The notes: generated by a model not told the origin, from the letters alone. A stretch of 64,000 bases of DNA from Pseudomonas nitroreducens TX1 (GCF_000313755.1 NZ_AMZB01000115.1:32896-96895); one strand, 5' to 3'; shown: positions 42,461 through 51,656, counted from the first letter of the stretch. Numbers and translations: made by a program.

Positions 42461-43366
42461 ATGAAGTTGCATCAACTGCGCGCCATCGTCGCGATCTGCG
42501 AGAGCGGAAGCATCCAGGAAGCTTCACGCCTGCTGCACATCTCCCAGCCCGCCCTGTCCAAGAGCATCAAGGAGCTGGAGGCCGAGTTGGGCGTGCCGCT
42601 GCTGGTGCGCTCCAACCGTGGCATCACCGCGACCGAATACGGCGAGCGCCTGGTGCGCCGTGCCCGTCTGGTGGTGGAAGAAGTGCGCCGCGCGCGGGAC
42701 GAGATCGAGACACTGAAGGGCGCCATGGATGGACGAGTGGCCATCGGCGTGTCACCGGTAACGCCCAGCCAGCAATTCGCCGCCAGCCTGCTGCGTTACC
42801 GCAAGCGCTACCCCAAGGTGCAGTTGCAGATCAGTGAGCTGCGCCCGGCCAAGTTGCTCGAAGGTCTGCGCGAAGGCCAGCTGGACCTCGTGCTGACCTC
42901 GCAGCCGGCCTCGCGCAACGTCGACGGCTTTCACTGGCAGGAGCTCTACGCCCAGCCCACCACACTGGCGGTGCGCAAGGGCCACCCGCTGCGCCACGCG
43001 CGCTCGTTGCACGAGTTGCTCGATGAGGAATGGCTGGTGCCCGATTCGCTGGATGTCTCCCTCGCCGGGCAGATGTTCGAGCAGTACCAGGTACGCCACC
43101 CCGAGCGCGTCATCGAGTGCGCCTCGGTGGTGCTCTACGCGGAACTGGCAGCCAATACCGATGCGGTGAGCTTCTGGTCGCGGCGAGTGTTCGACCTGCC
43201 GATCATCTCCGGAACCCTCGATGCGCTGGACATCGCCGAAACCGTGCCGGGCACCGACATCTCGCTGGTCTGCCGCCCGCCGGAACTGATGACGCGAGAG
43301 GCGCAGACCCTGGTGGATGAGCTGGTCTACGCCTTCAAGGGCCCGCACCTGCGCAAGGCCGACTGA
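42461..43366 (+). CDS. LysR family regulator
   Basis: The 301-residue LysR protein starts MKLHQLRAIVAICESGSIQEA with HTH 'EASRLLHISQPALSKSIKELEAELG' (residues about 20-44) and an effector domain containing 'VAIGVSPVTPSQQFAASLLRYRKRYPKVQLQISE' and 'LAANTDAVSFWSRRVFDLP'. It is of the CbbR/TsaR-like group active in small-molecule catabolism. The start was set at ATG 42461 because LysR proteins begin at this point in the fold; the upstream open frame runs into repeat DNA. It lies 131 bp before an M20 amidohydrolase/MFS/peptidase set in the same direction and probably controls it. Confidence 0.88.
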   Translation: MKLHQLRAIVAICESGSIQEASRLLHISQPALSKSIKELEAELGVPLLVRSNRGITATEYGERLVRRARLVVEEVRRARDEIETLKGAMDGRVAIGVSPVTPSQQFAASLLRYRKRYPKVQLQISELRPAKLLEGLREGQLDLVLTSQPASRNVDGFHWQELYAQPTTLAVRKGHPLRHARSLHELLDEEWLVPDSLDVSLAGQMFEQYQVRHPERVIECASVVLYAELAANTDAVSFWSRRVFDLPIISGTLDALDIAETVPGTDISLVCRPPELMTREAQTLVDELVYAFKGPHLRKAD

Positions 43367-43497
43367 TCCGGGAGCAGTCCCACATGGCGAGCAGGCGTCG
43401 ATAACCAGCCTTGATAAGCATGCGCGAAGGTCATTATTCAGCGTATCGCGCGTGGGGCATCCTGCCGGCCACAACAGAACAATGAGCAGGATGCGGC

Positions 43498-44706
43498 ATG
43501 AGTCAGCAGCCCCTTTCGCAGCACCCGACAGTCGAAAGACTATTCGCTTCCCAGGAAGCTTTCGCCCGGATTCGCCGGGACCTTCACCAGCATCCCGAGC
43601 TGGGCTTCGAGGAAGCTCGCACCGCCTCCATCGTCGCCGGTTACCTGCGCGAGTGGGGTTATGAAGTCCATGAAGGTGTGGGCGGCACCGGTGTGGTCGG
43701 CGTCCTGCGCCAGGGCAGCAGCGCGCGCAGCATCGGCATCCGCGCCGACATGGATGCACTGCCCATCGACGAAGCCAGCGGCGTGCCCTACGCCAGCCAG
43801 CACGCCGGCCGCATGCACGCCTGCGGGCACGACGGCCACACCGCCATCCTGCTCTGCGCCGCCCGCGACCTGGCTGAGCAGCGCAACTTCGACGGCACGC
43901 TCAACCTGATCTTCCAGCCTGCCGAGGAAACCCTGGGCGGCGCCGTGGCGATGATGGACGACGGCTTGTTCGAGCGCTTCCCCTGCGATGCGGTGTACGC
44001 GCTGCACAACGCGCCGGGCCTGCCGGTGGGCTGCTTCCTGACTCGCGAAGGCGCGCTGACCGCATCGTCGGACCGCGTATCGATCCGCCTGACCGGGGTC
44101 GGCGGCCATGGTGCCATGCCACACCTGACCCGTGACCCGATAGTTGCTGCCGCCGAACTGGTGCTGGCGCTGCAGAGCATCGTCGCGCGCAACGTGCCGT
44201 CTACCGAAGTGGGGGTGGTGACCGTGGGCATGCTCAAGGCGGGGGAGGCGGCCAACGTCATTCCCGACCATGCCGACCTGCGCCTGAGCGTGCGTGCTAC
44301 CAAGCCTGAGGTGCGTGAGCTGCTCAAGCGGCGTATCGGCGAAATCAGCCGTGGCGTCGCCGCTGCGCACGGCATGGAGCTGCAGTACGAATACGAGGAA
44401 CTGGTGCCGGTGCTGGTCAATACGCCGGAAGAAACCCGCCTCGCACGTCAGGTGCTGAGCGAGCTGGTCGGCCCGCAGCGGCTGCTCTCCGAGATCCCCT
44501 CGGGCTTCCTTGGCAGCGAGGATTTCGCCTGGATGCTGGAGCGCCGCCCTGGCTGTTACATCGCCCTGGGCAACGGCAACAGCGGCCCCAGCGGCTGCAT
44601 GGTCCACAACCCCGGCTACGACTTCAACGACGGCGCCATTCCCTTCGGCGCCGCGCTCTGGGTGCGACTGGTGGAGACTTCGCTGTCGAAAGGAGGGCAG
44701 GCATGA
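43498..44706 (+). CDS. M20-family amidohydrolase (hippurate/N-acyl-amino-acid hydrolase type)
   Basis: The 402-residue di-metal amidohydrolase has 'RRDLHQHPELGFEE', metal-site segments 'IRADMDALPIDE' and 'RMHACGHDGHTA', the catalytic Glu pair in 'IFQPAEETLGG', the dimerisation-domain His in 'GVGGHGAMPH', and a final ligand in 'SEDFAWML'. All catalytic residues of the M20D family are present. Substrates are N-acyl amino acids, hippurate or IAA-amino acids. Its stop overlaps the start of an MFS transporter (ATGA), so import and hydrolysis are coupled. Confidence 0.9.
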   Translation: MSQQPLSQHPTVERLFASQEAFARIRRDLHQHPELGFEEARTASIVAGYLREWGYEVHEGVGGTGVVGVLRQGSSARSIGIRADMDALPIDEASGVPYASQHAGRMHACGHDGHTAILLCAARDLAEQRNFDGTLNLIFQPAEETLGGAVAMMDDGLFERFPCDAVYALHNAPGLPVGCFLTREGALTASSDRVSIRLTGVGGHGAMPHLTRDPIVAAAELVLALQSIVARNVPSTEVGVVTVGMLKAGEAANVIPDHADLRLSVRATKPEVRELLKRRIGEISRGVAAAHGMELQYEYEELVPVLVNTPEETRLARQVLSELVGPQRLLSEIPSGFLGSEDFAWMLERRPGCYIALGNGNSGPSGCMVHNPGYDFNDGAIPFGAALWVRLVETSLSKGGQA

Positions 44707-45977
44707 AACAGCGCACCGTAGTCCTCATTCTGCTGATGCTGGTGATGGTCATCAGCGTGCTGGACAAGACCATCTTCGCCTTCGCTGGCGCGCAGATCAT
44801 TGACGAGCTGAAGCTCTCGCCGACCGAGTTCGGCTTCATCGGCAGTGCGTTCTTCTTCCTCTACTCGATCTCCGGCGTGCTGGTGGGCTTCCTCGCCAAC
44901 CGCTTCCCGACACGCTGGATTCTCGCCGGCATGTCAGTGGTGTGGATGGCCTCGCAACTGCTGGTAGCGCTGTCCAGCGGCTTCGCCGCACTCGTCGCCG
45001 GGCGCCTGTTGCTGGGAGCCGGCACCGGACCGGGCACGGCGGTGACGCAACACGCCTGCTTCAAGTGGTTCGGCCCGAAGGAGCGCGTGCTGCCCTCGGC
45101 GCTGATCCAGGTATCGATCATGCTCGGCGCGGTGCTCGGCGCGCTGAGCCTGCCGCTGGCGATCCAGCACTTCGGCTGGCGCACGGCGTATTTCCTGCTG
45201 GCGGTACTCGGGCTGGGCTGGCTCGTCGTATGGCTGATCCTTGGCCGCGAAGGGCATCAGACCGAGGAGGAGGGGCCAGGTTCGTCGCTGCGCCTGCCAT
45301 ACAGCCGCCTGCTGCTCAACCGCAGTTTCGTCTGGATCACCCTCATGGGCTTCCTCAGCTACCTGCCCACCGCGCTGGTGTACAGCTGGGTGCCGGTCTA
45401 CCTGCAGAAAGGCCAGGGCATGACGCCCATGCAGTCGGGCTATACCGTGATGGTGGTAACGGTTGGGGTGATCCTCGCCAACCTCCTGCTGTCCACGCTG
45501 TCGCAACGGGCAATGAAACGTGGCGCCTCGGTGCAGCGCGCCATGGTGCTGCCGCCGATGGCCTGCGCGGCGGTCGCTGGTGTTGCCTTCTGCGCGCTGA
45601 CCCTGCTGCACGGCGAGCGCCTGGCGATCCTGGTGCTCTACGCCCTGGGTGCGATCCTGGTAAACGTCCTGCCCACCTTCTGCAACACCCTGGTCGCCTA
45701 CATCGCCCCGAGTGCGCAACGCGGCTCGATGCTGGCGATCCATATCGGCGGCATGACCAGCGCCGGCATGCTTGCGCCCTGGATTGTCGGCCAACTGGTC
45801 GAGTTGCGCGGCGGCGACATCGCCCATGGCTTCGAGACGGCGCTCGGCCTGTTCGGCGTGCTCACCGTGGTCGGCGCCGTACTCGGCTGCCGGATCATTG
45901 CCCCCGAGCGAACCCGCCAGGCCCTGCAGGGCGAGTACAGCGAAGCCCCGCTGCCCGGCGCTGTCGGCCACGCCTGA
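44703..45977 (+). CDS. MFS transporter (ACS/anion:cation symporter-like)
   Basis: The 424-residue transporter has twelve helices. The N-terminal 'LDKTIFAFAGAQIIDELKLSPTEFGFIGSAFFFLYSISGVLVGFLANRF' pattern is that of the anion:cation symporter family, which imports carboxylates and N-acylated compounds. Translation is coupled to the M20 hydrolase upstream, which suggests it imports that enzyme's substrate. A GC-rich hairpin follows the stop. Confidence 0.87.
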   Translation: MKQRTVVLILLMLVMVISVLDKTIFAFAGAQIIDELKLSPTEFGFIGSAFFFLYSISGVLVGFLANRFPTRWILAGMSVVWMASQLLVALSSGFAALVAGRLLLGAGTGPGTAVTQHACFKWFGPKERVLPSALIQVSIMLGAVLGALSLPLAIQHFGWRTAYFLLAVLGLGWLVVWLILGREGHQTEEEGPGSSLRLPYSRLLLNRSFVWITLMGFLSYLPTALVYSWVPVYLQKGQGMTPMQSGYTVMVVTVGVILANLLLSTLSQRAMKRGASVQRAMVLPPMACAAVAGVAFCALTLLHGERLAILVLYALGAILVNVLPTFCNTLVAYIAPSAQRGSMLAIHIGGMTSAGMLAPWIVGQLVELRGGDIAHGFETALGLFGVLTVVGAVLGCRIIAPERTRQALQGEYSEAPLPGAVGHA

Positions 45978-45988
45978 TATCCCCCGAA

Positions 45989-46007
45989 GGGCCCGCACTG
46001 CGGGCCC
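45989..46007 (+). terminator. GC stem-loop between MFS and DUF2817 genes
   Basis: GGGCCCGC-ACT-GCGGGCCC forms an 8-bp GC stem 12 bp after the MFS stop, followed by CGCAAAAACC rather than T-rich sequence. It is probably a partial terminator or mRNA stabiliser within the M20-MFS-peptidase set. Confidence 0.45.
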
Positions 46008-46035
46008 CGCAAAAACCTGATCATCCGGAGTGGTG

Positions 46036-47145
46036 ATGAACCCGTCTGCCTGCTTTTCCCAGAGCTACGCCGAAGCGCGTGGCAAGTTCCTCGCTGCCTG
46101 CCTGTCCGCCGGGCTGGCCGTCGAATCCCACCGTCATCCATTGACCGGCCGGGATGGCGAACCGCTCGCCCTGGACGTGGCACGCAGTGGACCGCGCGAT
46201 GCGCAGAACCTGCTGATCATCAGTAGCGGCTGCCACGGCGTGGAAGGCTTCTGCGGTTCGGCGGTGCAGGTCGCGCTGCTCAGTGACCCCGATTGGCTGG
46301 AGCAATGTGCCCAGGCGGATTGCGCGGTGCTCTACCTGCATGCGGCAAATCCCTACGGTTTTTCCTGGTGGCGGCGCTGGACCCATGAGAACGTCGACCT
46401 CAACCGCAACTTCATCGATTTCTCCCAGCCGCGCCAGCGCAACCAGGCCTACGGGGCGCTCGACCCGATCCTTGTTCCGCGCCGCTGGCCCTCCCTTGCC
46501 AGCCACTTGCGCCTGCTGCGCTACGCCATGCGCCACGGCCGTAAACAGCTGCAGGCGGCGATTGCCAGCGGTCAGGACAGTCATCCCAAGGGCCTGTTCT
46601 ATATCGGTGATCAACCGACCTGGAGCAACCGGGCGGTGCGCCAGGTGTTGCGCCAGCATGGCCGGAACTGTTCGCGGATCGGCTGGATCGACCTGCATAC
46701 CGGCCTTGGCCCCAAGGGCCACGGAGAACGCATCTACGTGGGCGCGAACGATGCACAATCGCTGGCGCGCACCCGCCGCTGGTGGGGCGATGAAGTAACG
46801 TCGTCGTACAAGGGCGAGTCGGTGTCGGTCCCGCTCAAGGGGCTGATGGTCCTTGCCGCGGCCAGCGAATGCCCGCAGGCGGAGTTGACCGCCATTACGC
46901 TGGAGTACGGCACGCTGTCCGGGCTGCGGGTGCTCAAGGCGCTACGCGCGGACCAGTGGCTGGCAAACAACCCAGGGGTATCGAAGCAGAAAGTCCTGCG
47001 TATCCGCCGCCAGTTGCGCGACGCCTTCTACGTGGATGAGGACGGCTGGAAACGTCGGGTGCTGGAGCAGGCCGGGGAAGCTGCGCGACAAGCCCTCGCC
47101 GGGTTGGGCGAGGCTCAGGCGGCGCCGGCTCGCGCATCCAGGTAG
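46036..47145 (+). CDS. DUF2817 zinc carboxypeptidase-like protein (M14 superfamily)
   Basis: The 369-residue protein has the DUF2817/M14 zinc site: His67 and Glu70 in 'SGCHGVEGFCGS', 'THENVDLNRNFIDF', a third ligand region 'IDLHTGLGPKGHGE', and the catalytic Glu in 'ITLEYGTLSG'. It probably removes an amino acid from the end of a small peptide or acyl conjugate in the cytosol. The start at 46036 follows GGAG by 5 nt. It lies downstream of the M20 amidohydrolase and its transporter, so the three probably degrade one class of imported amide. Confidence 0.88.
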   Translation: MNPSACFSQSYAEARGKFLAACLSAGLAVESHRHPLTGRDGEPLALDVARSGPRDAQNLLIISSGCHGVEGFCGSAVQVALLSDPDWLEQCAQADCAVLYLHAANPYGFSWWRRWTHENVDLNRNFIDFSQPRQRNQAYGALDPILVPRRWPSLASHLRLLRYAMRHGRKQLQAAIASGQDSHPKGLFYIGDQPTWSNRAVRQVLRQHGRNCSRIGWIDLHTGLGPKGHGERIYVGANDAQSLARTRRWWGDEVTSSYKGESVSVPLKGLMVLAAASECPQAELTAITLEYGTLSGLRVLKALRADQWLANNPGVSKQKVLRIRRQLRDAFYVDEDGWKRRVLEQAGEAARQALAGLGEAQAAPARASR

Positions 47146-47179
47146 CAGATCGTGTTGCGCGGCTGCCCGATGAGCCGGA

Positions 47180-47449
47180 TCAGCGGCCGGGCAGCATCGG
47201 CGTCAGGTGGAGGATGTTCAGCAGGTGCGGAACGCGCAGCGGGTAGCAGGCCTGCAGGCGCACGCGCGCCTCGGAGAGGGTCATCTGGCGGGAAAACGAG
47301 CGCAGCACGGTCTTGCCCAGGCAGTGACCGTCCTGAAAATGCACGAGGAATTCATTCATGGCGAAGCGACAACGAGGAAACACGCACGAGATGGCGCACA
47401 GGGCGCGAATAATAGCGACTTCGATGCGTTCATCGTTGCCATAAGTCAT
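47180..47449 (-). CDS. Small hypothetical protein
   Basis: The 89-residue ORF MTYGNDERIEVAIIRALC... contains 'LGKTVLRSFSRQMTLSEARVRLQACYP' and is basic with several Cys. No family is recognised. An internal ATG at 47359 would give a 59-residue form. Neither start has a well-spaced ribosome site (GG directly abuts the first ATG), so reality and start are uncertain. The amino-acid composition looks protein-like rather than shadow-like. Confidence 0.45.
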   Translation of the reverse strand: MTYGNDERIEVAIIRALCAISCVFPRCRFAMNEFLVHFQDGHCLGKTVLRSFSRQMTLSEARVRLQACYPLRVPHLLNILHLTPMLPGR

Positions 47450-47524
47450 CCTTTGCAGGAACTGTCCGACGGAACGCTCGTTCCGCCACCGGCCGTACCG
47501 ACGACCGGCGGCGTCGGAAAAAGC

Positions 47525-47971
47525 CTATAGCCCGGAAGCATGCTCGTAAGAGTAGTCCAGGCGCAGCACGTTGTAGTCCAGTCGCATGCCGAAGGCGTGC
47601 ATGAAGAAGGCTTCCAGCTGCAGCTCCAGCGAGCGCGAGGTCAGCGTCGCCAGACGTGCGCCCTGGCGGCGCGTGCGGCGGTTCACTGCGGTGAACTCTT
47701 CGTGGACTATGCCCTGGGAGGACGGGTCGGCAATCAGACGATAGCAACTGTCCGGCAGGTCATCGCGCTGGGTAGCGCTAAGGCTGAGCTCGGGGTGGCC
47801 GTCAGCGTTGGTGATCAGCTCCACGCTGCAGCGCAGGCCTCTGTCGCGGGCGAAGCGCGAGGCCTCTTCAAAGGCGGGCAGGGCCTTTTGCAGGACCTGG
47901 ATCTCGAAGGCGAGGAGGAATTGCTCGTCGAATTCGACGTCCTGGGTATTCCGGGGTGCCTGGTTCAACAT
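47525..47971 (-). CDS. Conserved hypothetical protein
   Basis: The 148-residue acidic soluble protein begins MLNQAPRNTQDVEFDEQFLLAFEIQVLQ. It has an alternating helix/strand appearance, with no signal or membrane segment and no known motif. ATG 47971 is preceded by AGGAG with 9 nt spacing, which decides the start; the frame is open 31 codons farther without a better site. It is followed on the same strand by the small ORF at 47180-47449. Function is not recognised. Confidence 0.65.
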   Translation of the reverse strand: MLNQAPRNTQDVEFDEQFLLAFEIQVLQKALPAFEEASRFARDRGLRCSVELITNADGHPELSLSATQRDDLPDSCYRLIADPSSQGIVHEEFTAVNRRTRRQGARLATLTSRSLELQLEAFFMHAFGMRLDYNVLRLDYSYEHASGL

Positions 47972-48252
47972 CGCCGGCATCTCCTGTGTCGATGAAACGA
48001 GATAACTTTCGAAAGCGACCGTCGGGATCGCCAAAGCTTCGTCATCGCGACATTGCGGAGACAACGCACACAGTCAACCGGCAATGCCATTTGCCTGAAC
48101 GAAAGGCCATCACACTGAAGCGCCGTCAGCCTGTCAATGATCATTCCGGCATAACGTGCGTCGATTTAAATAGCCAAGCCTCCGTTTTCTGGCAGCAGGC
48201 TTGGCAGGCGGCGAGCGGCAAGCCTGGGGCGGGGTGTAATGAACTCTTTACG

Positions 48253-48410
48253 CTAAGGGCGTCGGCCTAGGGGTTTCAGATGAGTGGAGCCGGGGTAAGC
48301 ACGGGACGATGTCGCTGTGGCCGCCGACTTCGATGCGGGTGCCTTGCGGCGCCGCCTTGATGGCTCCGGCCGCGCGCTGAGGGATATCGAGGCTGCCGCC
48401 GGTGATGTGA
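48253..48410 (-). pseudogene. Possible relic of an OmpA-type C-terminal domain
   Basis: In one minus-strand frame (48410 to about 48320) the translation reads ITGGSLDIPQRAAGAIKAAP followed by QGTRIEVGGHSDI. This is like the start of a peptidoglycan-binding OmpA domain ('...AAAIKAAPAGTxIEVGGHTDNTG'). The similarity stops at once after GGHSD, where the DNTG-LS-RA continuation is missing; a stop codon follows 20 codons later. No start codon or ribosome site fits. A decayed gene fragment is the simplest reading. The surrounding gap 47972-48537 otherwise shows no gene. Confidence 0.35.
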
Positions 48411-48501
48411 TCGGAGTTGCTGCAGGGTGTTCCTGCAATTGCTCGACTGAGCCGTTAGTGCTCATGGCGCAAACAGACAGGGAATGTATGACCGTCACTC
48501 C

Positions 48502-48534
48502 GCACACCAGCCGGAATACCTCCGGCTGGTGTGC
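48502..48534 (-). terminator. Long perfect stem-loop after a membrane-protein gene
   Basis: GCACACCAGCCGGA (48502-48515) and TCCGGCTGGTGTGC (48521-48534) form a perfect 14-bp stem with a 5-nt loop, 3 nt past the stop of the minus-strand gene at 48538. No T-run follows. Probable transcript end or 3' stabiliser. Confidence 0.55.
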
Positions 48535-48537
48535 AGC

Positions 48538-48870
48538 TCATGTGGTGGTTACGGCCCAGGTGATGGCACCAGCGTTGATCGCCGTGAACGCCAGGGCGAT
48601 GAGGAAGACCGTGTCGGCGATGTGCATCATTACCCGGCCGCGCCGCGTGCGGTGAGCACGCAGGCTCCAGTAGGAACAGAACGCGGATGTCAGATAGAAC
48701 ATCAGGTTGACCGCGACCAGATCGTCGATGATCAGGTCCTCCTGACGCAGTGTGATGACTACACGGATGATCCCGATGACCGTCAGACAGACGCCGACCA
48801 TGGTGGCCGAGACGGAGAAGATGTGGACACAGATGTCATCGTCCAGCGAGGGTGTTTCCGGGTCGATCAT
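48538..48870 (-). CDS. Small hypothetical membrane protein
   Basis: The 110-residue protein has three hydrophobic segments: 'VSATMVGVCLTVIGIIRVVI' near residue 20, 'DLVAVNLMFYLTSAFCSYWSL' and 'IADTVFLIALAFTAINAGAITWAV'. Charged loops 'RAHRTRRGR' lie between them. No domain name is recognised. ATG 48870 is used; a TTG nine codons upstream is possible. It is monocistronic, with a strong hairpin after the stop. Confidence 0.65.
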   Translation of the reverse strand: MIDPETPSLDDDICVHIFSVSATMVGVCLTVIGIIRVVITLRQEDLIIDDLVAVNLMFYLTSAFCSYWSLRAHRTRRGRVMMHIADTVFLIALAFTAINAGAITWAVTTT

Positions 48871-48990
48871 GGCAGGGTACCCCTGGATGCGAGGCAAGCG
48901 GGCGTTACGCTAGCCATTTCATGTTAGGGCGCACTTAAGACAGCGTGGCACAGCTCATGGTAGAACTGACGCCCCGCTGTCCGTCGATGA

Positions 48991-49773
48991 ATGACCCGCA
49001 TGATCGAATTCAACAACGTCACCGCCTACCAGCAGCAGACCCGCGTGCTGGATGGTTTTTCCCTGCACATTGGCGAAGGCGAGAAAGTCGCCATCCTCGG
49101 CCCCAACGGCGCTGGCAAGAGCACTCTGCTCAAGCTGATCAGCCGTGAACTCTATCCGGTGGACCGGCCCGACAGCTCGTTGAACCTGTTCGGCCTGCAG
49201 AACGTCACCCTTTGGGATCTGCGCAGCCGCATCGGCTTCGTGTCACAGGACCTGCAGGAGGACTACACGCCCTTCACCCGGGCGCTGGATGTGGTGATCT
49301 CCGGTTTCTTCGGCGCCATCGGCAGCCATGGCCATCTGCAACCCACCCCGGAACAGGTCGCGAAGGCGCGCGAACTGCTCGCTACCGTTGAAATGGACGA
49401 TTATGCGGATTGCATGTTCCAGCGTTTGTCCACCGGGCAGAAACGCCGCCTGCTACTGGCCCGGGCGCTGATTCACGAGCCCCGCGCGCTGATCCTCGAC
49501 GAGCCGGCCAACGGCCTAGACATGGGCGCCAGCCTGCAGATGCTCAAGCTGCTGCGGCGGTTCTGCGGCCCTGACCACGCGATGATCATCACTACCCACC
49601 ATCTCGACGAGATCATTCCTGAGATCGAGCGCGTGGTGCTGATCGCCAACGGCAAGGTGGTGGCGGACGGACCCAAGGCCGAGATTCTCACCAGCGAGCA
49701 TCTGTCGGCGCTGTACCACGCACCGCTGAAAGTGACCGAGCAGGAAGGTTGGTATCGCTGCTGGCACGCCTGA
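48991..49773 (+). CDS. Stand-alone ABC transporter ATP-binding protein
   Basis: The 260-residue ATPase carries Walker A 'GPNGAGKS', Q-loop 'GFVSQDLQEDY', signature 'LSTGQKRR', Walker B 'ALILDEPANGLDMGA' and switch 'ITTHHLDEI'. The form of the signature and the C-terminal 'VVLIANGKVVADGPKAEILTSEHLSALY' resemble ModF/YlmA-like or iron-type cytosolic ABC proteins. No permease or binding-protein gene is adjacent, so it may be a soluble regulator or energise distant subunits. No good ribosome site is seen before ATG 48991; ATG 49000 is an alternative. Confidence 0.85.
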   Translation: MTRMIEFNNVTAYQQQTRVLDGFSLHIGEGEKVAILGPNGAGKSTLLKLISRELYPVDRPDSSLNLFGLQNVTLWDLRSRIGFVSQDLQEDYTPFTRALDVVISGFFGAIGSHGHLQPTPEQVAKARELLATVEMDDYADCMFQRLSTGQKRRLLLARALIHEPRALILDEPANGLDMGASLQMLKLLRRFCGPDHAMIITTHHLDEIIPEIERVVLIANGKVVADGPKAEILTSEHLSALYHAPLKVTEQEGWYRCWHA

Positions 49774-49881
49774 TCCACAGCTCGCAAGCCTGGCCTTCTC
49801 CTGCCGCAGCCGTCCCCCTGAACGTGCGCCTACGCGGAGTTCTATCTGGCGATAGCTGCCAGCAGCGCTGGGTTCGCCAGT

Positions 49882-51081
49882 TCACATGCCGTTCAGCCTC
49901 TTGCGCGGTAGCACTGCCCAGGCGACTGCGAGCAGTAGCAATGCGGCGACCAGCAGATAAGGGGCGCGGCTGTCGACCTGATGCAGCAGGGTGCCCAGCA
50001 GCGGGCCGCTGATCATGCCCATGCCGTGCACTGCCACCAGGCTGCCGGCCGCGGCGCCTTGCTCGTCGGCTTCCACCGCGTTGGCATTGAGCGCCGAAAC
50101 GGCGGGGAAGACCCAACCCATGCCGGCGGCAGCAACGAAGCAGGAGGCGTAGAGCATCCACGGAACCATGGCGAAGCACACTGTGGCGAAGCCCAGCGCA
50201 GAGACGCTGCCACCTACGACAATCAGGCGCAGCGGTGCCCAGTTCAGCTTGCGTACCAGCATCTGCGCGCAGATCAGCGCCACACCCACCGAGGTCAGCG
50301 CGATGCCAGCGACGCGGGCCGCATCGGCCGGGGGTAACCGCAGGCGGTCAAGGGCGAAGAAGCCCACGGTCATTTGCGCCACTGTCACGCAAACCATGGC
50401 GATGAAGCCCAGGGTCAGCGAGCGGCGCAGGCGCCTGTCGCTGATCGCCAGCGCTGGCCCCTTGCGTTCGTTCGCGCGTTCGTGATGTGGCAGCCACTTC
50501 CACAGCATGCACAGCGCCAGTAGCGGTAGCAGGCAGGTGAGCAGCAGTGGCAGGGCCAACCCAAGCATGGCCAGCAGCCCGGCGAAACTTGGCCCGACCA
50601 CCATGCCCACGGCACTGGCCGCCCCCAGCCCGGCCATGGCTGCAGCGCGCTTTTCCGCACTCACGTGGTCTGCCACCAGCGCCGCCGAACAGGCCGGCAC
50701 GGCGGCATAGAAGCCGCCTGCCAGTCCGCGAAGCGCGACTATGCCGATGAAGGCAGGCAGCGGCGGCATCGACGTATTGAGCGCCAGCGCCATGAACGCG
50801 CAGAGCAAGGCGTAGGTCACTGCAAAGCCGGCCAGACCGCTGAGCAGCACGCGACGGCGGCCGAGGCGGTCACTGGCGATGCCCCAGACCCGCGCCATCA
50901 GCATCCAGGCAATGCCACCGACGGTCACCGTCATTCCCGCCTGCCAGGGAGCCAGGCCCAGGGTGCGAGCCACCGGACCGATCAGCGCGACGAATGACAT
51001 CACCGCCACCGTGCAGACGAAGGTCTCGAACATCAACGGGCGCAGGTCGAGGATGGGCGCCTGGGGGGGCATCGCAGTCAT
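49882..51081 (-). CDS. MFS transporter (drug-efflux-like)
   Basis: The 399-residue protein has twelve helices, with the motif-A loop 'GIASDRLGRRRVLL' between helices 2 and 3 and the antiporter-like 'GPSFAGLLAMLGLALPLL' in helix 5. These features favour proton-driven efflux (DHA1-like). The substrate cannot be read. It is convergent with the ABC ATPase gene and divergent from the type VI secretion cluster. Confidence 0.87.
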   Translation of the reverse strand: MTAMPPQAPILDLRPLMFETFVCTVAVMSFVALIGPVARTLGLAPWQAGMTVTVGGIAWMLMARVWGIASDRLGRRRVLLSGLAGFAVTYALLCAFMALALNTSMPPLPAFIGIVALRGLAGGFYAAVPACSAALVADHVSAEKRAAAMAGLGAASAVGMVVGPSFAGLLAMLGLALPLLLTCLLPLLALCMLWKWLPHHERANERKGPALAISDRRLRRSLTLGFIAMVCVTVAQMTVGFFALDRLRLPPADAARVAGIALTSVGVALICAQMLVRKLNWAPLRLIVVGGSVSALGFATVCFAMVPWMLYASCFVAAAGMGWVFPAVSALNANAVEADEQGAAAGSLVAVHGMGMISGPLLGTLLHQVDSRAPYLLVAALLLLAVAWAVLPRKRLNGM

Positions 51082-51656
51082 GCTTTGGCGTGTTCCTTAG
51101 GGACGACGGGACATTCTTTCCTTACAAGGACGAACGGCGGCAACAGAACACCAGCAATTCCTTGACTTCGTCTCGACCCTGCTCTGCCCGGCAGCGTAGC
51201 GAACGATCCGCGGGTCGCAGGTAAGAACGATGGAGGGGTGATCGAGAGGTGGCGGTCGAGAATCCTTCAAAAAAGCACAGGGCCGCCTGTTGATTGGAAA
51301 ATGAACAGTGTTGATTTTTCTTGCGGCAACTTGTTTCTCTGAAGTTTGAAATTTGAGTTATTTAAGTCGAATTCTGACTGAAGTGTGTAGGGCGTTTCCT
51401 GAATTTAGTCAGACCTATTGGTTGGGGTTGAATTACGAAAAGTACGTGGCAGGCTTGAGCGGTTTTCGCCACGAACGATTGCCTGTATGAATTTCGAAAA
51501 ACCAGGTACGTCAGAAAACTCATATACAAACATCGGGTTAGATGGATCAGGCAGTTGGCGTAAATAATATTTCCAACTCGTCGCATGCTTTGGGCGCGTT
51601 TCAGTGCGTTCGCGGTATGTGCTTGCATTAACAAAGGGATTGTAAGGCAGGTAATC
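51082..51656. other. AT-rich divergent region upstream of the type VI secretion cluster
   Basis: This 575-bp gap separates the MFS gene and tssB. From about 51250 to 51560 it is visibly richer in A/T than the rest of the window. No supported gene is present. It must hold the promoter of the secretion operon; no sigma-54 -24/-12 pair could be placed confidently. AT-rich DNA before secretion clusters is often bound by MvaT/H-NS-type silencers in Pseudomonas, which is inference here. Confidence 0.5.
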
